DNA of 64,000 bases from Rikenellaceae bacterium (GTDB taxonomy: Bacteria; Bacteroidota; Bacteroidia; Bacteroidales; Rikenellaceae). The stretch spans positions 62,001 through 126,000 of the forward strand of contig SUZX01000005.1 of the NCBI GenBank assembly GCA_015059735.1, written 5' to 3'. The notes under the pieces were generated by a model. The model saw only the letters and a program-made list of their open reading frames with translations. It was not told the DNA's origin and ran no database searches. Made by a program: the position numbers and the translations under genes. Shown piece by piece: positions 19,536-28,461 of the stretch; position 1 is the stretch's first letter, and each line of letters starts with the position of its first letter.

Positions 19536-21566
19536 ATGGCAGACAAAATCAGATTGCTCCCCGAGGTTGTCGCTAACCAAATTGCAGCGGGTGAGGTTGT
19601 CAACCGACCCGCTTCGGTGGTTAAGGAGATGATGGAAAATGCGCTCGATGCGGGAGCCCGAATGGTGAAAGTTAATTTCCGCGATGGCGGTAAGGATTTG
19701 ATCCAAATCGTCGATGATGGCTGTGGTATGTCGCCGATCGATGCCCGCATGGCTTTTGACCGTCATGCCACGAGTAAGATTTCAGCAGTAGATGATATTT
19801 ATGCGTTGCAGACATTCGGATTTCGAGGTGAAGCTTTGGCGTCGATAGCGGCGGTGGCACAGGTTGAGTTGCGTACACGACAAGCAGATGCCGAGGTAGG
19901 AACTCTGACCGAGATCAATGGCGGAAAATTCGTGTCCCAGACCCCGATCGCTTGTCCGGTGGGATCGCAGTTTTTTGTACGCAATCTGTTTTATAATGTG
20001 CCGGCTCGGCGGCGTTTTCTCGATAAAACTACCACTTCGGCTTCGCAGATCAAGGCTGAATTCCAACGGGTGGCTTTGTGCAATCCGCAGGTTGCGTTTG
20101 AACTTTATGCCAACGATGCGCCTATATATACACTGGGAATCACGACACTTGCTGGTCGTATTGTCGATGTTGTGGGACGCCATATCAAGCAGAACTTATT
20201 GGAGATTGAGGCCGATACTTCGATAGCCTCGGTTGTGGGATATATCGGGCGTCCGGCAGTTGCCAAAAAACGCAATTCAGAACAGTATCTGTTTGTCAAT
20301 GGGCGATATTTTAAGAGCGGTTATTTGGCAAGTGCCATTCTAAAAGCCTACGAGAAACTGATTCCCGAAAGTGCGCAACCTTCCTATTTCCTCTATCTGA
20401 CAATTGATCCGTCACGCATCGATGTCAATGTCCATCCGCAGAAAACTGAGGTGCGTTTTGCCGATGAGGCGGCTGTGTGGCAGATTGTGAATGCCGCAGT
20501 ACGAGAAACTTTGGCCAAGACAGGGGCTGTCCCCATGATGGATTTTGACCGTGCGGGGAGTGTGGAAATTCCCGTATTGCAACGGGGGGCAGTTTATAGC
20601 GAACCACGTGCAATGTCGAATACCGATTATAACCCGTTTCGTGAGGAGTATATCGATCAGTCGGCAACCGATCCGAATATCGATTTTACAGGGTTTGATG
20701 TGCCGTATGATGGCGATTCGATTTTATCGGACGTAGCATCGCAGAATTTGCAGGGACAGGGAACTGGGGCGCGTAGTTGGAACAACAATATGGGAACTTC
20801 GCCGGTGAATCTTTCATTTTTGTCGGCTGGCGAAAATGTCAAAATGGCGAATGAAGTAGAGGAGTTCGATGATTTTGTCTCCGGTGCTGATCTCTCGAAT
20901 GTTTCATCGAAAGATTGCGGAACGGAGTTCGCAGAGAGTGATCTTGATTTTATTCCTTCGGCGGCCGAGGCTGAACAGCAATGTTTCGGACATGCAGAGT
21001 TGTGTCAGTTCTCCGATCCGATGCTCTTGAATGGCGGTTATGCAGTGGCGAAATTGAATCAACGGGTGGTTTTTGTTGATCTCCGACGGGCTTATGAACG
21101 GATTTTATATGAGGAGTATCTCTGTATGTTGAAACATGGATCGGCAGTTAGTCAACAACTGCTGTTTCCGGAGCGGCTGGTTTTATCCTCTGATGAATAT
21201 GCCTTGTTGGAAGAGCATGCCGTAGAGTTTGCAGCATTAGGATTCGATGTCGATTATTTGGGATGTGATGCGGTGGAGATAAAAGGAACGCCGGCAGATC
21301 TTCCGACTGATATGATCGATCGTATGATTTTTGAGTTGTTGCAGGCTTTTGCCACTCCGGTCTCGATCGAAAATGTGCGACGCGAGAAAGTCGCTTCTGT
21401 GATGGCTCGTCAGGGAGCAAAAGGCTCTTTGCGGATCTCCTCGCGAGAAGAGATCGAGGCTTTATTGGGTCGGCTTTCGGCAACGGGGAATATCAGCTTC
21501 TCTCCTTCGGGAAAGGCGATCATTGCAGAAATTTCAATGGAAGAGATACGGGCAAAATTCAATTAG
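19536..21566 (+). CDS. mutL: DNA mismatch repair protein MutL
   Basis: A 676-residue GHKL ATPase. The N-terminal motifs are complete: ENALDAGA, DDGCGM and GFRGEALASI. The long linker (about 330-480) is followed by the C-terminal dimerisation domain. The endonuclease motifs of nicking MutL proteins are degenerate: at Asp515 the sequence is DLRRAYE rather than DQHAxxE, and the terminal CPHGRP motif is replaced by SPSGKA. It may therefore be a non-nicking MutL, or use a variant metal site. It follows directly on the small membrane protein. Confidence 0.95.
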   Translation: MADKIRLLPEVVANQIAAGEVVNRPASVVKEMMENALDAGARMVKVNFRDGGKDLIQIVDDGCGMSPIDARMAFDRHATSKISAVDDIYALQTFGFRGEALASIAAVAQVELRTRQADAEVGTLTEINGGKFVSQTPIACPVGSQFFVRNLFYNVPARRRFLDKTTTSASQIKAEFQRVALCNPQVAFELYANDAPIYTLGITTLAGRIVDVVGRHIKQNLLEIEADTSIASVVGYIGRPAVAKKRNSEQYLFVNGRYFKSGYLASAILKAYEKLIPESAQPSYFLYLTIDPSRIDVNVHPQKTEVRFADEAAVWQIVNAAVRETLAKTGAVPMMDFDRAGSVEIPVLQRGAVYSEPRAMSNTDYNPFREEYIDQSATDPNIDFTGFDVPYDGDSILSDVASQNLQGQGTGARSWNNNMGTSPVNLSFLSAGENVKMANEVEEFDDFVSGADLSNVSSKDCGTEFAESDLDFIPSAAEAEQQCFGHAELCQFSDPMLLNGGYAVAKLNQRVVFVDLRRAYERILYEEYLCMLKHGSAVSQQLLFPERLVLSSDEYALLEEHAVEFAALGFDVDYLGCDAVEIKGTPADLPTDMIDRMIFELLQAFATPVSIENVRREKVASVMARQGAKGSLRISSREEIEALLGRLSATGNISFSPSGKAIIAEISMEEIRAKFN

Positions 21567-21623
21567 CAGACGAATTCCCCACTACCGAATAAAAATAAAC
21601 AGAGCAATAATAAACAACTTACA

Positions 21624-22223
21624 ATGAATCCTTATTTTCAAACTCCTCCGATAGTTAAGAATCTTTTGATCATTAACGCATTGGTTTTCATGGCGGAATC
21701 CTTATTGCCTATCAGTCATCTTATTGAGTATTACGGTGCGTTGCAGATTGGATTTGCCGATTTCAGGACCTACCAGTTTGTAAGTTACATGTTTCTGCAT
21801 GCCAACTTCGAACATTTATTCTTCAATATGTTTGCTTTGTGGATGTTCGGACGGACATTGGAAGTGGAATTGGGATCACAACGCTTTTTGACCTATTATT
21901 TGGTTTGCGGTATTGGTGCTGCATTGATTCAGGCCGCAATTGCTGTGGGTATGGATACTCCGATGGTGTTGGTAGGAGCTTCGGGAGCGGTCTTCGGTTT
22001 ACTATTGGCTTTCGGAGTTATGCATCCCAATGCCGTGATTATGTTGGTAATACCACCGATTCCGATGAAGGCCAAATGGTTTGTTATTGTTTATGGCTTG
22101 ATTGAGTTATTCCTCGGTTGGCGTGGAGCGGGCAATGTGGCTCATTTTGCTCATGTCGGAGGCATGTTGTGGGGTTTCATGCTGTTGTGGTGGTGGAAAC
22201 GTAACGGGAAAATCTATTATTGA
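21624..22223 (+). CDS. Rhomboid-family intramembrane serine protease
   Basis: A 199-residue protein with about six hydrophobic helices. The catalytic Ser is in GASGAVFGLL and the catalytic His is in AHFAHVGGMLWG, as in the GlpG/rhomboid family. The N-terminal hallmark H-A-N-x-x-H-L-x-x-N-M segment (LHANFEHLFFNMFALWMFG) is present. It cleaves transmembrane substrates within the bilayer; substrates are unknown. Its stop overlaps the next gene's candidate TTG codon. Confidence 0.92.
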   Translation: MNPYFQTPPIVKNLLIINALVFMAESLLPISHLIEYYGALQIGFADFRTYQFVSYMFLHANFEHLFFNMFALWMFGRTLEVELGSQRFLTYYLVCGIGAALIQAAIAVGMDTPMVLVGASGAVFGLLLAFGVMHPNAVIMLVIPPIPMKAKWFVIVYGLIELFLGWRGAGNVAHFAHVGGMLWGFMLLWWWKRNGKIYY

Positions 22224-22225
22224 CA

Positions 22226-23374
22226 ATGGAAGGTTATTACTCGGAGTATAATCGAGAGAAACAATTGCATCGGAGCATATTGGCGAGGTTGTTTGATTGG
22301 CTGTTGTTGCTGGTCACGATCGTTGTTGTCGTTGCGATGATATTGACCTTGTTTGTCCCATATATCATGCCTTCGGATGTCTGGCTGTTTCCGGTGTTGG
22401 GATTGCTTGCCCCCGGGATCTATGTGATGACCATCATGTTGATGCTTTATTGGGTTATTCGGTGGCGTTGGCAGTTGGCTGTTGCACTTTTGTTGTTGGT
22501 TGTATGTGGCTCGTTCAAGGTATCTCTATTTTTCCGACCGGAGATTCAGCGCGATCACGGAGTTGCCAAGTATGATCGATCATCATTCAAAGTGATGACC
22601 TATAACGTGCGTAATTTTTATAATAATGCGGGGCAGACCAGTGTGGCTGATGTTGTGGCGTTAATTGATACATTGAGCCCCGATGTTATCTGTCTTCAAG
22701 AGTTTAATTCAAGACTTACTGACCAAAACGAAGCTTTTACACGGTTGGGAGAACTATATCGGATAACCTCTTTTGTGCAATTCGAATCGTCGGGAGCTGC
22801 TCGGGAATCGCAACTTTTAGTCTTGACGAAACCCCGATTCAAGGTGTTGCGTTCGGGAGTTGTGCAGGCTCCTCGTAGTTCGGTGTGGGTCGATTTGCTT
22901 TTTGCGGGTGACACGATTCGCTTGTACAACAACCATTTGCGAAGTACTGCGATAAATGCTTCCGATGATCGATTCATTACAGATAAACTATTTCTGTCGG
23001 ATACGGCCCGCGAAGAGAAAGTGCGTAGTATTGTTCGTCGTTTTGGGGCTAACAGCGTGCTTCGTGCTCAACAAGCCGATACGATTGCATTGGCAATGGC
23101 TGCCGTGAGAGGGCGTCGGATCGTTTGCGGCGATTTTAATGATACTCCGATGTCGTATGTCTATCGTACCATGTCGAGAGGACTTGATGACTCTTTCAGT
23201 GTTTGCGGTAGAGGCTATTCATCGACCTTTCGAGGCTTTTATAATATGTTGCGTATCGACTATGTACTCAATTCCAAAGGATTGGAACCCCTCTCCTATG
23301 AGGTGGTGGATGTCGATTATTCGGATCATCGGCCAGTATTGGTGCGTTTGATGAAAACCAAATTAGAAGACTAA
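22226..23374 (+). CDS. Membrane-anchored endonuclease/exonuclease/phosphatase-family protein
   Basis: I start at ATG 22226, three bases after the rhomboid stop (22221-22223); a TTG lies just upstream. The 382-residue protein has three N-terminal membrane helices (within about residues 20-105), followed by an EEP (DNase I-like) domain with the motifs TYNVRNF, LQEFNS, NNHL, GDFND and DYSDHRP. The active-site His and Asp of the family are present. These proteins hydrolyse phosphodiester or phosphomonoester bonds; the substrate is not known. It probably forms an operon with the rhomboid gene. Confidence 0.85.
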   Translation: MEGYYSEYNREKQLHRSILARLFDWLLLLVTIVVVVAMILTLFVPYIMPSDVWLFPVLGLLAPGIYVMTIMLMLYWVIRWRWQLAVALLLLVVCGSFKVSLFFRPEIQRDHGVAKYDRSSFKVMTYNVRNFYNNAGQTSVADVVALIDTLSPDVICLQEFNSRLTDQNEAFTRLGELYRITSFVQFESSGAARESQLLVLTKPRFKVLRSGVVQAPRSSVWVDLLFAGDTIRLYNNHLRSTAINASDDRFITDKLFLSDTAREEKVRSIVRRFGANSVLRAQQADTIALAMAAVRGRRIVCGDFNDTPMSYVYRTMSRGLDDSFSVCGRGYSSTFRGFYNMLRIDYVLNSKGLEPLSYEVVDVDYSDHRPVLVRLMKTKLED

Positions 23375-23392
23375 CCAAATAGATAAAATAAC

Positions 23393-23842
23393 ATGATTTT
23401 AGATTCATTGAAGAACGCCCCTCTTTATTATGGGGTTGCACCTCGCCTAAAAAAGGCGTTTGAACTGATTGCTTCGACCGATTGGTCTTCGATGACAACC
23501 GGTGTGCATGAACTCGACGGCAGAGATATTTTTGTCAATATCATGGAGTTGGATTTGAAAACGAAGCGCGAAGCTAAGTTAGAGGTACACAACGAGTATA
23601 TCGATATTCAGATCTTGTTGGAGGGTACGGAAGAGATCTTCGGTTGGAGTGAGCGTTGCGATCTTAAACAGCCGTTGGCAGAGTTTGATAAAGAGAAAGA
23701 TGTTCAGTTCTTTGACGATGAGGCACAAACATTCTATGCGTTGCGCATCGGACAGTTTACGATCCTGTTGCCCGAAGATGGTCATGCTCCGATGATTGGC
23801 GAGGGCCCGATTCGCAAAGCCATTGTCAAGGTGCGTAAATAA
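23393..23842 (+). CDS. YhcH/YjgK/YiaL-family (DUF386) protein
   Basis: A 149-residue cupin-like protein with the family motifs EVHNEYIDIQILLEG, followed by an E-x-F-G-W-S-E pattern, and a C-terminal F-x-I-L-x-P-E-D-G-H-x-P-M segment. Members form a metal-binding beta sandwich; some act on sialic acid or other sugar derivatives, but the substrate here is unknown. It is 18 bases downstream of the EEP gene and is followed by a strong terminator. Confidence 0.85.
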   Translation: MILDSLKNAPLYYGVAPRLKKAFELIASTDWSSMTTGVHELDGRDIFVNIMELDLKTKREAKLEVHNEYIDIQILLEGTEEIFGWSERCDLKQPLAEFDKEKDVQFFDDEAQTFYALRIGQFTILLPEDGHAPMIGEGPIRKAIVKVRK

Positions 23843-23891
23843 GAGAGTATGGGTGGTGAATGTTCGCAGACTAGATTCCTGCTCCTTAATG

Positions 23892-23927
23892 AAAAAATCC
23901 CTCCGACATCAGTCGGAGGGATTTTTT
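23892..23927. terminator. Strong bidirectional terminator
   Basis: A perfect stem, aaaaaatccctccgac (23892-23907) with its complement at 23912-23927, and a 4-base loop. A/T runs on both sides allow termination in both directions. It ends the plus-strand run from grpE to the YhcH gene and the minus-strand FKBP gene. Confidence 0.9.
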
Positions 23928-23945
23928 ATACGAATAACCTGTTAC

Positions 23946-25058
23946 TTATTTCTTAACCGGCTCGGGAGTTGTTGTCGTTGCTGTCGAATCTGCCGGAGCA
24001 GGCTCTACGTAGGGTTTTACGTCGATCAATTCGATCTCAAATTCCAATGCGTCGTTGGGGCCGATGTCGCTGCCGGCGCCACGTGCACCATAAGCCAATT
24101 CGGCAGGAATCCAAAGCATGATTTTACCACCTTTGCCTACTAACTGTACGCCTTCTGCCCATCCGGGAATTACGCGGTTCAGCGGGAACTCGATCGGCTC
24201 GTCTTTGTCATAATCGTCGGGACGATATTGTTTGAGCATCTCCTGTTGCTCCTTCGAACGATTCTTGAAGATCGAGCTATCGAAAACTTTGCCTTCGCGT
24301 GTGCGGCCTGTGTAGTGAACTTGTACCGTGTCGCGTTTGTCGGTAGCTTTGGTAGCTTCGTCACCGGCTTTAACAACTTTGTAAAGCAAGCCTGATTCGG
24401 TCTTCTTTACACCCGATTTCTTCTCGATTTTCTCCAACCATGCTTTTGAGGCAGCTTCGTTCTCGGCCGGACGCTGCACCATAAAGTAGTTCTGCAAGAA
24501 TTGGTTGGCTTGTGCATCGTTCATCTTCGTATTGTTGTCGCGTACGTTCTGCAAGCCCTCGATCAACCATACAACCTGTACGGGAATGCCGTTTTGACGG
24601 ATATTGAAACCAATATCGCTACCGAATGCGTAAGATACCTCGCGGCGCTCCTCTTCCGATTCAAACATAGCCTCATCAGCAACGGGATACTCTACTTTGG
24701 TCGTATCACCGGTAGCCTGACGAATACTGTCGGCCTGAGCACGTTGCTTGCTGATAGCGCGACCACGCTCCGGACGTTTGTTCATAAAGTAATCCTTAAT
24801 GGTCTCCAAAGCTTCCTCACGAGAAAGGTCGGATTTGCCAAGTGCTGATTTTTTTAGGCCTTCGTCCATCGCTTTGTAGTCGAACGGAATGTCTTTCAAT
24901 TCATAACCCAATCCTGTTCCGATATTGACACCCAAAGCATACGACAATGAGTCCATCTCACCGGAAAGGCTGCCCAACGTTACTTTGCTGTTGTCTTTGC
25001 AGCAGGAAGTCATCAATGCAGCACCGGCTAGTGCCGCAACTAAAAAGATTTTTTTCAT
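23946..25058 (-). CDS. FKBP-type peptidyl-prolyl isomerase lipoprotein (two-domain)
   Basis: The start is ATG 25058 (MKKIFLVAALAGAALMTSC); the open frame further upstream has no matching signal. This gives 370 residues. The signal sequence ends in a lipobox-like LMTSC, so the mature protein is likely a periplasm-facing lipoprotein. Two FKBP_N-type helical dimerisation repeats (about 30-210) precede a C-terminal FKBP domain (about 240-350, with VHYTGRTREGKVFDSS, VIPGWAEGVQLVGKGGK and the GPNDALEFEIELIDV end). It catalyses prolyl isomerisation of exported proteins. It ends in a Pro/Glu-rich tail. Confidence 0.9.
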   Translation of the reverse strand: MKKIFLVAALAGAALMTSCCKDNSKVTLGSLSGEMDSLSYALGVNIGTGLGYELKDIPFDYKAMDEGLKKSALGKSDLSREEALETIKDYFMNKRPERGRAISKQRAQADSIRQATGDTTKVEYPVADEAMFESEEERREVSYAFGSDIGFNIRQNGIPVQVVWLIEGLQNVRDNNTKMNDAQANQFLQNYFMVQRPAENEAASKAWLEKIEKKSGVKKTESGLLYKVVKAGDEATKATDKRDTVQVHYTGRTREGKVFDSSIFKNRSKEQQEMLKQYRPDDYDKDEPIEFPLNRVIPGWAEGVQLVGKGGKIMLWIPAELAYGARGAGSDIGPNDALEFEIELIDVKPYVEPAPADSTATTTTPEPVKK

Positions 25059-25097
25059 GTGTTGTTTATTTAATCGATAAAATTGTCGTTTGTTGCG

Positions 25098-25105
25098 CAA
25101 AGGTA
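25098..25105 (-). promoter_or_regulatory. Candidate promoter -7 box for the FKBP lipoprotein gene
   Basis: TACCTTTG on the minus strand; a TTG element lies 22 bases upstream at 25130-25128. Transcription would start near 25091, about 33 bases before the ATG. Confidence 0.55.
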
Positions 25106-25212
25106 TAAAATAAATATGATAAACTTTCAAGTATTTGCTATAAAATGCAAATGATTATAACTTTATGGCTCTCAAAGACCGTTTGGAATAATCCAACGGC
25201 TTGGCTGTGGGA

Positions 25213-25905
25213 TTATCGCCGATTTCTTGAATATTTATCGACTTCGATCAATTCGATTTCGTAAAACAGGGTGGCATTGGGTGCAATGCCGAGTTGTACA
25301 TTGCCTTCGGCACCATATGCCGTTGCGGCTGGTAGCCACGCGTTGATTTTTCCACCTTGTCCCACCAATTTGATGCTCTCTTGAAGGCCTTTGCATAATG
25401 CGCCAACCGCTGTCCGTAGCGAATCGCCGCGTTCGTAAGAGGAGAATAGTTCTTTGCCCTCCATGTCGCGGATGATGTAACGCATAACCAATGTGTCGCG
25501 TGCGACCGAAGGAATTAGCTCTTGATCTCCGATTTCATTTACCGTATAGGTTATACCCGATTTGGTGCGGGCATAGGCACGATTCGATTTGGCAAAGTCT
25601 GCTAAAAATTGCTCCTCGTAGGCGCGGACTTTTTCGGGAATGGCATAGTTGACGTATTGTAGATAGTAGGTTTTGGCCTCTTCGGGGGTAAATATCGTTT
25701 TACCCTCAAATATGTCGCGAATACCTTTGCAAAGGGCTTCAATATTGAGTGTAGAGTCCATTTTTAGTAAATTTGTTCCGACATTCATGCCAATGATGTA
25801 GGCTACGGAATCGGTATCTGTACGAAGTTTTGCACTGCTTTTTGGACGAGAACATGCGGTTGCAAATATTGCAAGAACGGTCAAAAGCAAAAACAGATTT
25901 TTCAT
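25213..25905 (-). CDS. FKBP-type peptidyl-prolyl isomerase lipoprotein (shorter paralogue)
   Basis: The start at ATG 25905 gives 230 residues with a signal sequence MKNLFLLLTVLAIFATAC, whose lipobox is IFATAC. The FKBP fold is present (VRDTLVMRYIIRDMEGKE..., LCKGLQESIKLVGQGGKINAWLPAATAYG, NATLFYEIELIEV). It follows nhaA by 10 bases and faces the same way as the larger FKBP gene, so two FKBP lipoproteins lie side by side. It has one FKBP_N-type segment at most. The pair may be paralogues from a duplication; similarity is family-level only. Confidence 0.82.
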   Translation of the reverse strand: MKNLFLLLTVLAIFATACSRPKSSAKLRTDTDSVAYIIGMNVGTNLLKMDSTLNIEALCKGIRDIFEGKTIFTPEEAKTYYLQYVNYAIPEKVRAYEEQFLADFAKSNRAYARTKSGITYTVNEIGDQELIPSVARDTLVMRYIIRDMEGKELFSSYERGDSLRTAVGALCKGLQESIKLVGQGGKINAWLPAATAYGAEGNVQLGIAPNATLFYEIELIEVDKYSRNRR

Positions 25906-25915
25906 GTGTGTAAAC

Positions 25916-27316
25916 TTATTTGATTTTGAGAGGTTTCTGATTGAATAGCAGGATGAGGAGACTGCCGACAATGGCTGCGGCGCATGATCCCATCAAAATA
26001 GCAATTTTTCCTTGATTGATCATGACCGTATTGGTAAATGCCAAACTATCGACGAAAATTGACATGGTAAATCCGATGCCTCCTAAACAAGCCACAGCCA
26101 GTAGCATGCGCCACGAGGCAGCATCTGGCATGATTGCCAATTTTAATTTGACGGCACACCAACTCGCAAGGAATATGCCCAGCGGTTTGCCGATGAGTAA
26201 GCCGAAAAAGACTCCCATACCGATCGCACCGGTTCCGGCCGATTGATGGAAAATATTGAGGTATTCGAGTGACGGAATCTCTACTCCGGCATTGGCTAAT
26301 GCAAATAGGGGCATTACCAAGAATGTAACATAGGGGGATAAAGCGTGCTCCAAACGATAGCTCATTCCTACCGAAGTAGAAGACAACCGACTCATTTGTC
26401 GCAAATAGAAACGGTGTTCTTCGTTGGGGAATTCATCGGTAATACCATCGCCATTCAAATCGGGATTGGCATCTACCAAGCGTGCTTTCAACCAACGCAT
26501 TTTGTGTATGAAATACTCTTTGCTATGACGCGGCTGCATAGGAATCAACATGGCCATAGCGACACCTGAAAGTGTTGAATGGATGCCGGAATAGTAGAAT
26601 AGTCCCCATACGACGATTGCAGGAATCAAATAAAAGACCATGCGTTTTTCGCCCATCTTGTTGATACAGAATACGCCCAACATGACAAACGCTGCAATGA
26701 GCAGATAGTTGATCTCGATCGTTCCCCCATAAAAGAATGCGATAACCAAAATCGCGCCCAAATCATCGGCTATGGCGAGTGCCGTGAGAAAAATCTTCAA
26801 AGATGCCGGTACGCGGTTGCCAAGCATGGATAAAATACCGATGGCAAATGCAATATCGGTGGCGGTGGGGATTCCCCAGCCGGTTGCTGTTTCTGTTCCG
26901 TGATTGAAACATAGATAGACAACTGCAGGTGCCAACATGCCTCCTGCGGCAGCCAAGACGGGGAGTATTGCTTTGCGCAACGAGGAGAGTTGACCGCAAA
27001 CGATTTCACGCTTGATTTCCAATCCAACGGTAAAGAAAAATATCACCATTACTCCGTCGTTGATGAGTTTTTCGAGGGTCATTCCTTCGGGGAATATCCA
27101 ACTATTACGGGCGTTGTGAACAACCAATGAAAGATCGGTCTCCAATATTTGACGATAAATTTCGGCTGTCCAAGGCAGGTTGGCTAACAGCATGGCAATT
27201 GCAACACATGCCAATAGTACAACACCGCCAGCCCAAGGAGCATCGAAAAATTCGCGATTACGAAGCCATCGCTCATGATTGGATCGAGTCCAATGATACA
27301 TGGAAAATAAACGCAT
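25916..27316 (-). CDS. nhaA: Na+/H+ antiporter NhaA
   Basis: A 466-residue polytopic protein starting at ATG 27316. The family motifs are present, including TATDIAFAIGIL with Asp154 and the ion-binding pair Asp184-Asp185 (ALAIADDLGAIL). It exchanges cytoplasmic Na+ for protons and helps maintain the sodium gradient. An insertion of about 60 polar residues in the middle (about 275-330, containing the hydrophilic LVDANPDLNGDGITDEFPNE part) looks like a non-membrane loop and is longer than in E. coli NhaA. It is 14 bases downstream of an agmatinase-like gene. Confidence 0.93.
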   Translation of the reverse strand: MRLFSMYHWTRSNHERWLRNREFFDAPWAGGVVLLACVAIAMLLANLPWTAEIYRQILETDLSLVVHNARNSWIFPEGMTLEKLINDGVMVIFFFTVGLEIKREIVCGQLSSLRKAILPVLAAAGGMLAPAVVYLCFNHGTETATGWGIPTATDIAFAIGILSMLGNRVPASLKIFLTALAIADDLGAILVIAFFYGGTIEINYLLIAAFVMLGVFCINKMGEKRMVFYLIPAIVVWGLFYYSGIHSTLSGVAMAMLIPMQPRHSKEYFIHKMRWLKARLVDANPDLNGDGITDEFPNEEHRFYLRQMSRLSSTSVGMSYRLEHALSPYVTFLVMPLFALANAGVEIPSLEYLNIFHQSAGTGAIGMGVFFGLLIGKPLGIFLASWCAVKLKLAIMPDAASWRMLLAVACLGGIGFTMSIFVDSLAFTNTVMINQGKIAILMGSCAAAIVGSLLILLFNQKPLKIK

Positions 27317-27330
27317 ATCTTTCAAAAGGT

Positions 27331-28371
27331 TTAAGGACGATTAGATTTTAAGGTCAGATTACATAACTTCCATAACATGCGAGCCCCGACAATGGCATCA
27401 ATACGGTCTTCGGAGGCCGGACACACTTCGACGAGATCGAACCCGATGATTTGCCGACCTGAGTTGGCAACCATGTTGAGTAACCATACAGCCTGATTAA
27501 AACCAAGTCCGCCCGTAACAGGTGTTCCGGTATGAGGGCAGTTGTCCATCGATAAGCCGTCGATGTCGAAACTGATATAGACTTTTTCGGGCAGAGAGTC
27601 AACGATTCGACGACATTGCTCATCCCATGTCACCCCCCGAAAAGTTTCGGCTGCCAATGCGAAATCTTCGAAAGATACGATGCGCGAATCAGTGGCGGCC
27701 AATGTAGCCTCCTGTTCGCAAAAGTCTCGAACACCCACTTGTACAAGACGCTCGACCTGCGGGATGTCACGCAACACGTTATACATGATCGAGGCGTGTG
27801 AGAATTCGAAACCTTCGTAAGCATTACGGAGATCGCGATGGGCATCGATATGAAGTATTCCGAATTTTTCGTGTTGTTCGCCGAGTGCTTGGATCAAACC
27901 ATAGGGTGTCGAGTGATCGCCGCCAACCAATCCTACAATTTTACCGTCGGCGAGCCAGTGGGCTGCTTGTTGACGGATAGAGGTGTTCATTGCGGCACAT
28001 CCTTCATTTACGCGACGGATTTTACGAACAACATAGTCATCATCGGTTGTTCCTCCGTTTTCGAGGTGCTCGATTACTTTTGTCGCATCGTTACGTAAGC
28101 GTTGTGACTCTTCTTGCAATGTATAGTCGGCGTCTGCTGTGGCAATGCCCTGCTGCCAAACTCCCGCTGCCAAAGGCTCGTGGAAGTCGAGTTGTGTGGA
28201 TGCTTCGATTATCGCATCGGGGGCGTATGTTGTGCCTGCACCATACGAAACCGTCACATCCCAAGGGGCCGAAATGAGCACCAATGCTGCTGTCTCCGGC
28301 TCGAAAGGCAGTCCGAAATAGGCTCCGTTTGCCACACCTACACCATTAGGGTCGAAAATTTTCTGTTCCAT
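27331..28371 (-). CDS. Arginase/agmatinase-family ureohydrolase
   Basis: The start at ATG 28371 gives 346 residues. The dinuclear Mn site motifs are complete: GGDHSTPYG, HIDAHRDLRN and SFDIDGLS. The HTGTPVTGG segment and the C-terminal DLVEVCP are family hallmarks. Such enzymes hydrolyse agmatine, arginine, formimidoylglutamate or related guanidino compounds; the choice cannot be made from the sequence, but the pattern is closest to Bacteroidota 'agmatinase family' proteins. It heads an operon with nhaA and the small FKBP gene. Confidence 0.85.
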   Translation of the reverse strand: MEQKIFDPNGVGVANGAYFGLPFEPETAALVLISAPWDVTVSYGAGTTYAPDAIIEASTQLDFHEPLAAGVWQQGIATADADYTLQEESQRLRNDATKVIEHLENGGTTDDDYVVRKIRRVNEGCAAMNTSIRQQAAHWLADGKIVGLVGGDHSTPYGLIQALGEQHEKFGILHIDAHRDLRNAYEGFEFSHASIMYNVLRDIPQVERLVQVGVRDFCEQEATLAATDSRIVSFEDFALAAETFRGVTWDEQCRRIVDSLPEKVYISFDIDGLSMDNCPHTGTPVTGGLGFNQAVWLLNMVANSGRQIIGFDLVEVCPASEDRIDAIVGARMLWKLCNLTLKSNRP

Positions 28372-28389
28372 ATCGTCTGTTTTGACAAG

Positions 28390-28425
28390 CAAAGGTAGCC
28401 ATTTTTATTTTTTTATCTATATTTG
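28390..28425. promoter_or_regulatory. Divergent candidate promoters for the agmatinase-like gene and pdxB
   Basis: On the minus strand TACCTTTG lies at 28397-28390 and on the plus strand TATATTTG lies at 28418-28425, so the two boxes face apart. Neither has a clear TTTG at the -33 position, so both are moderate-confidence calls. Confidence 0.45.
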
Positions 28426-28461
28426 TTTCTCGGAAAGAAGAATTTTGATAACAAAAAGATC

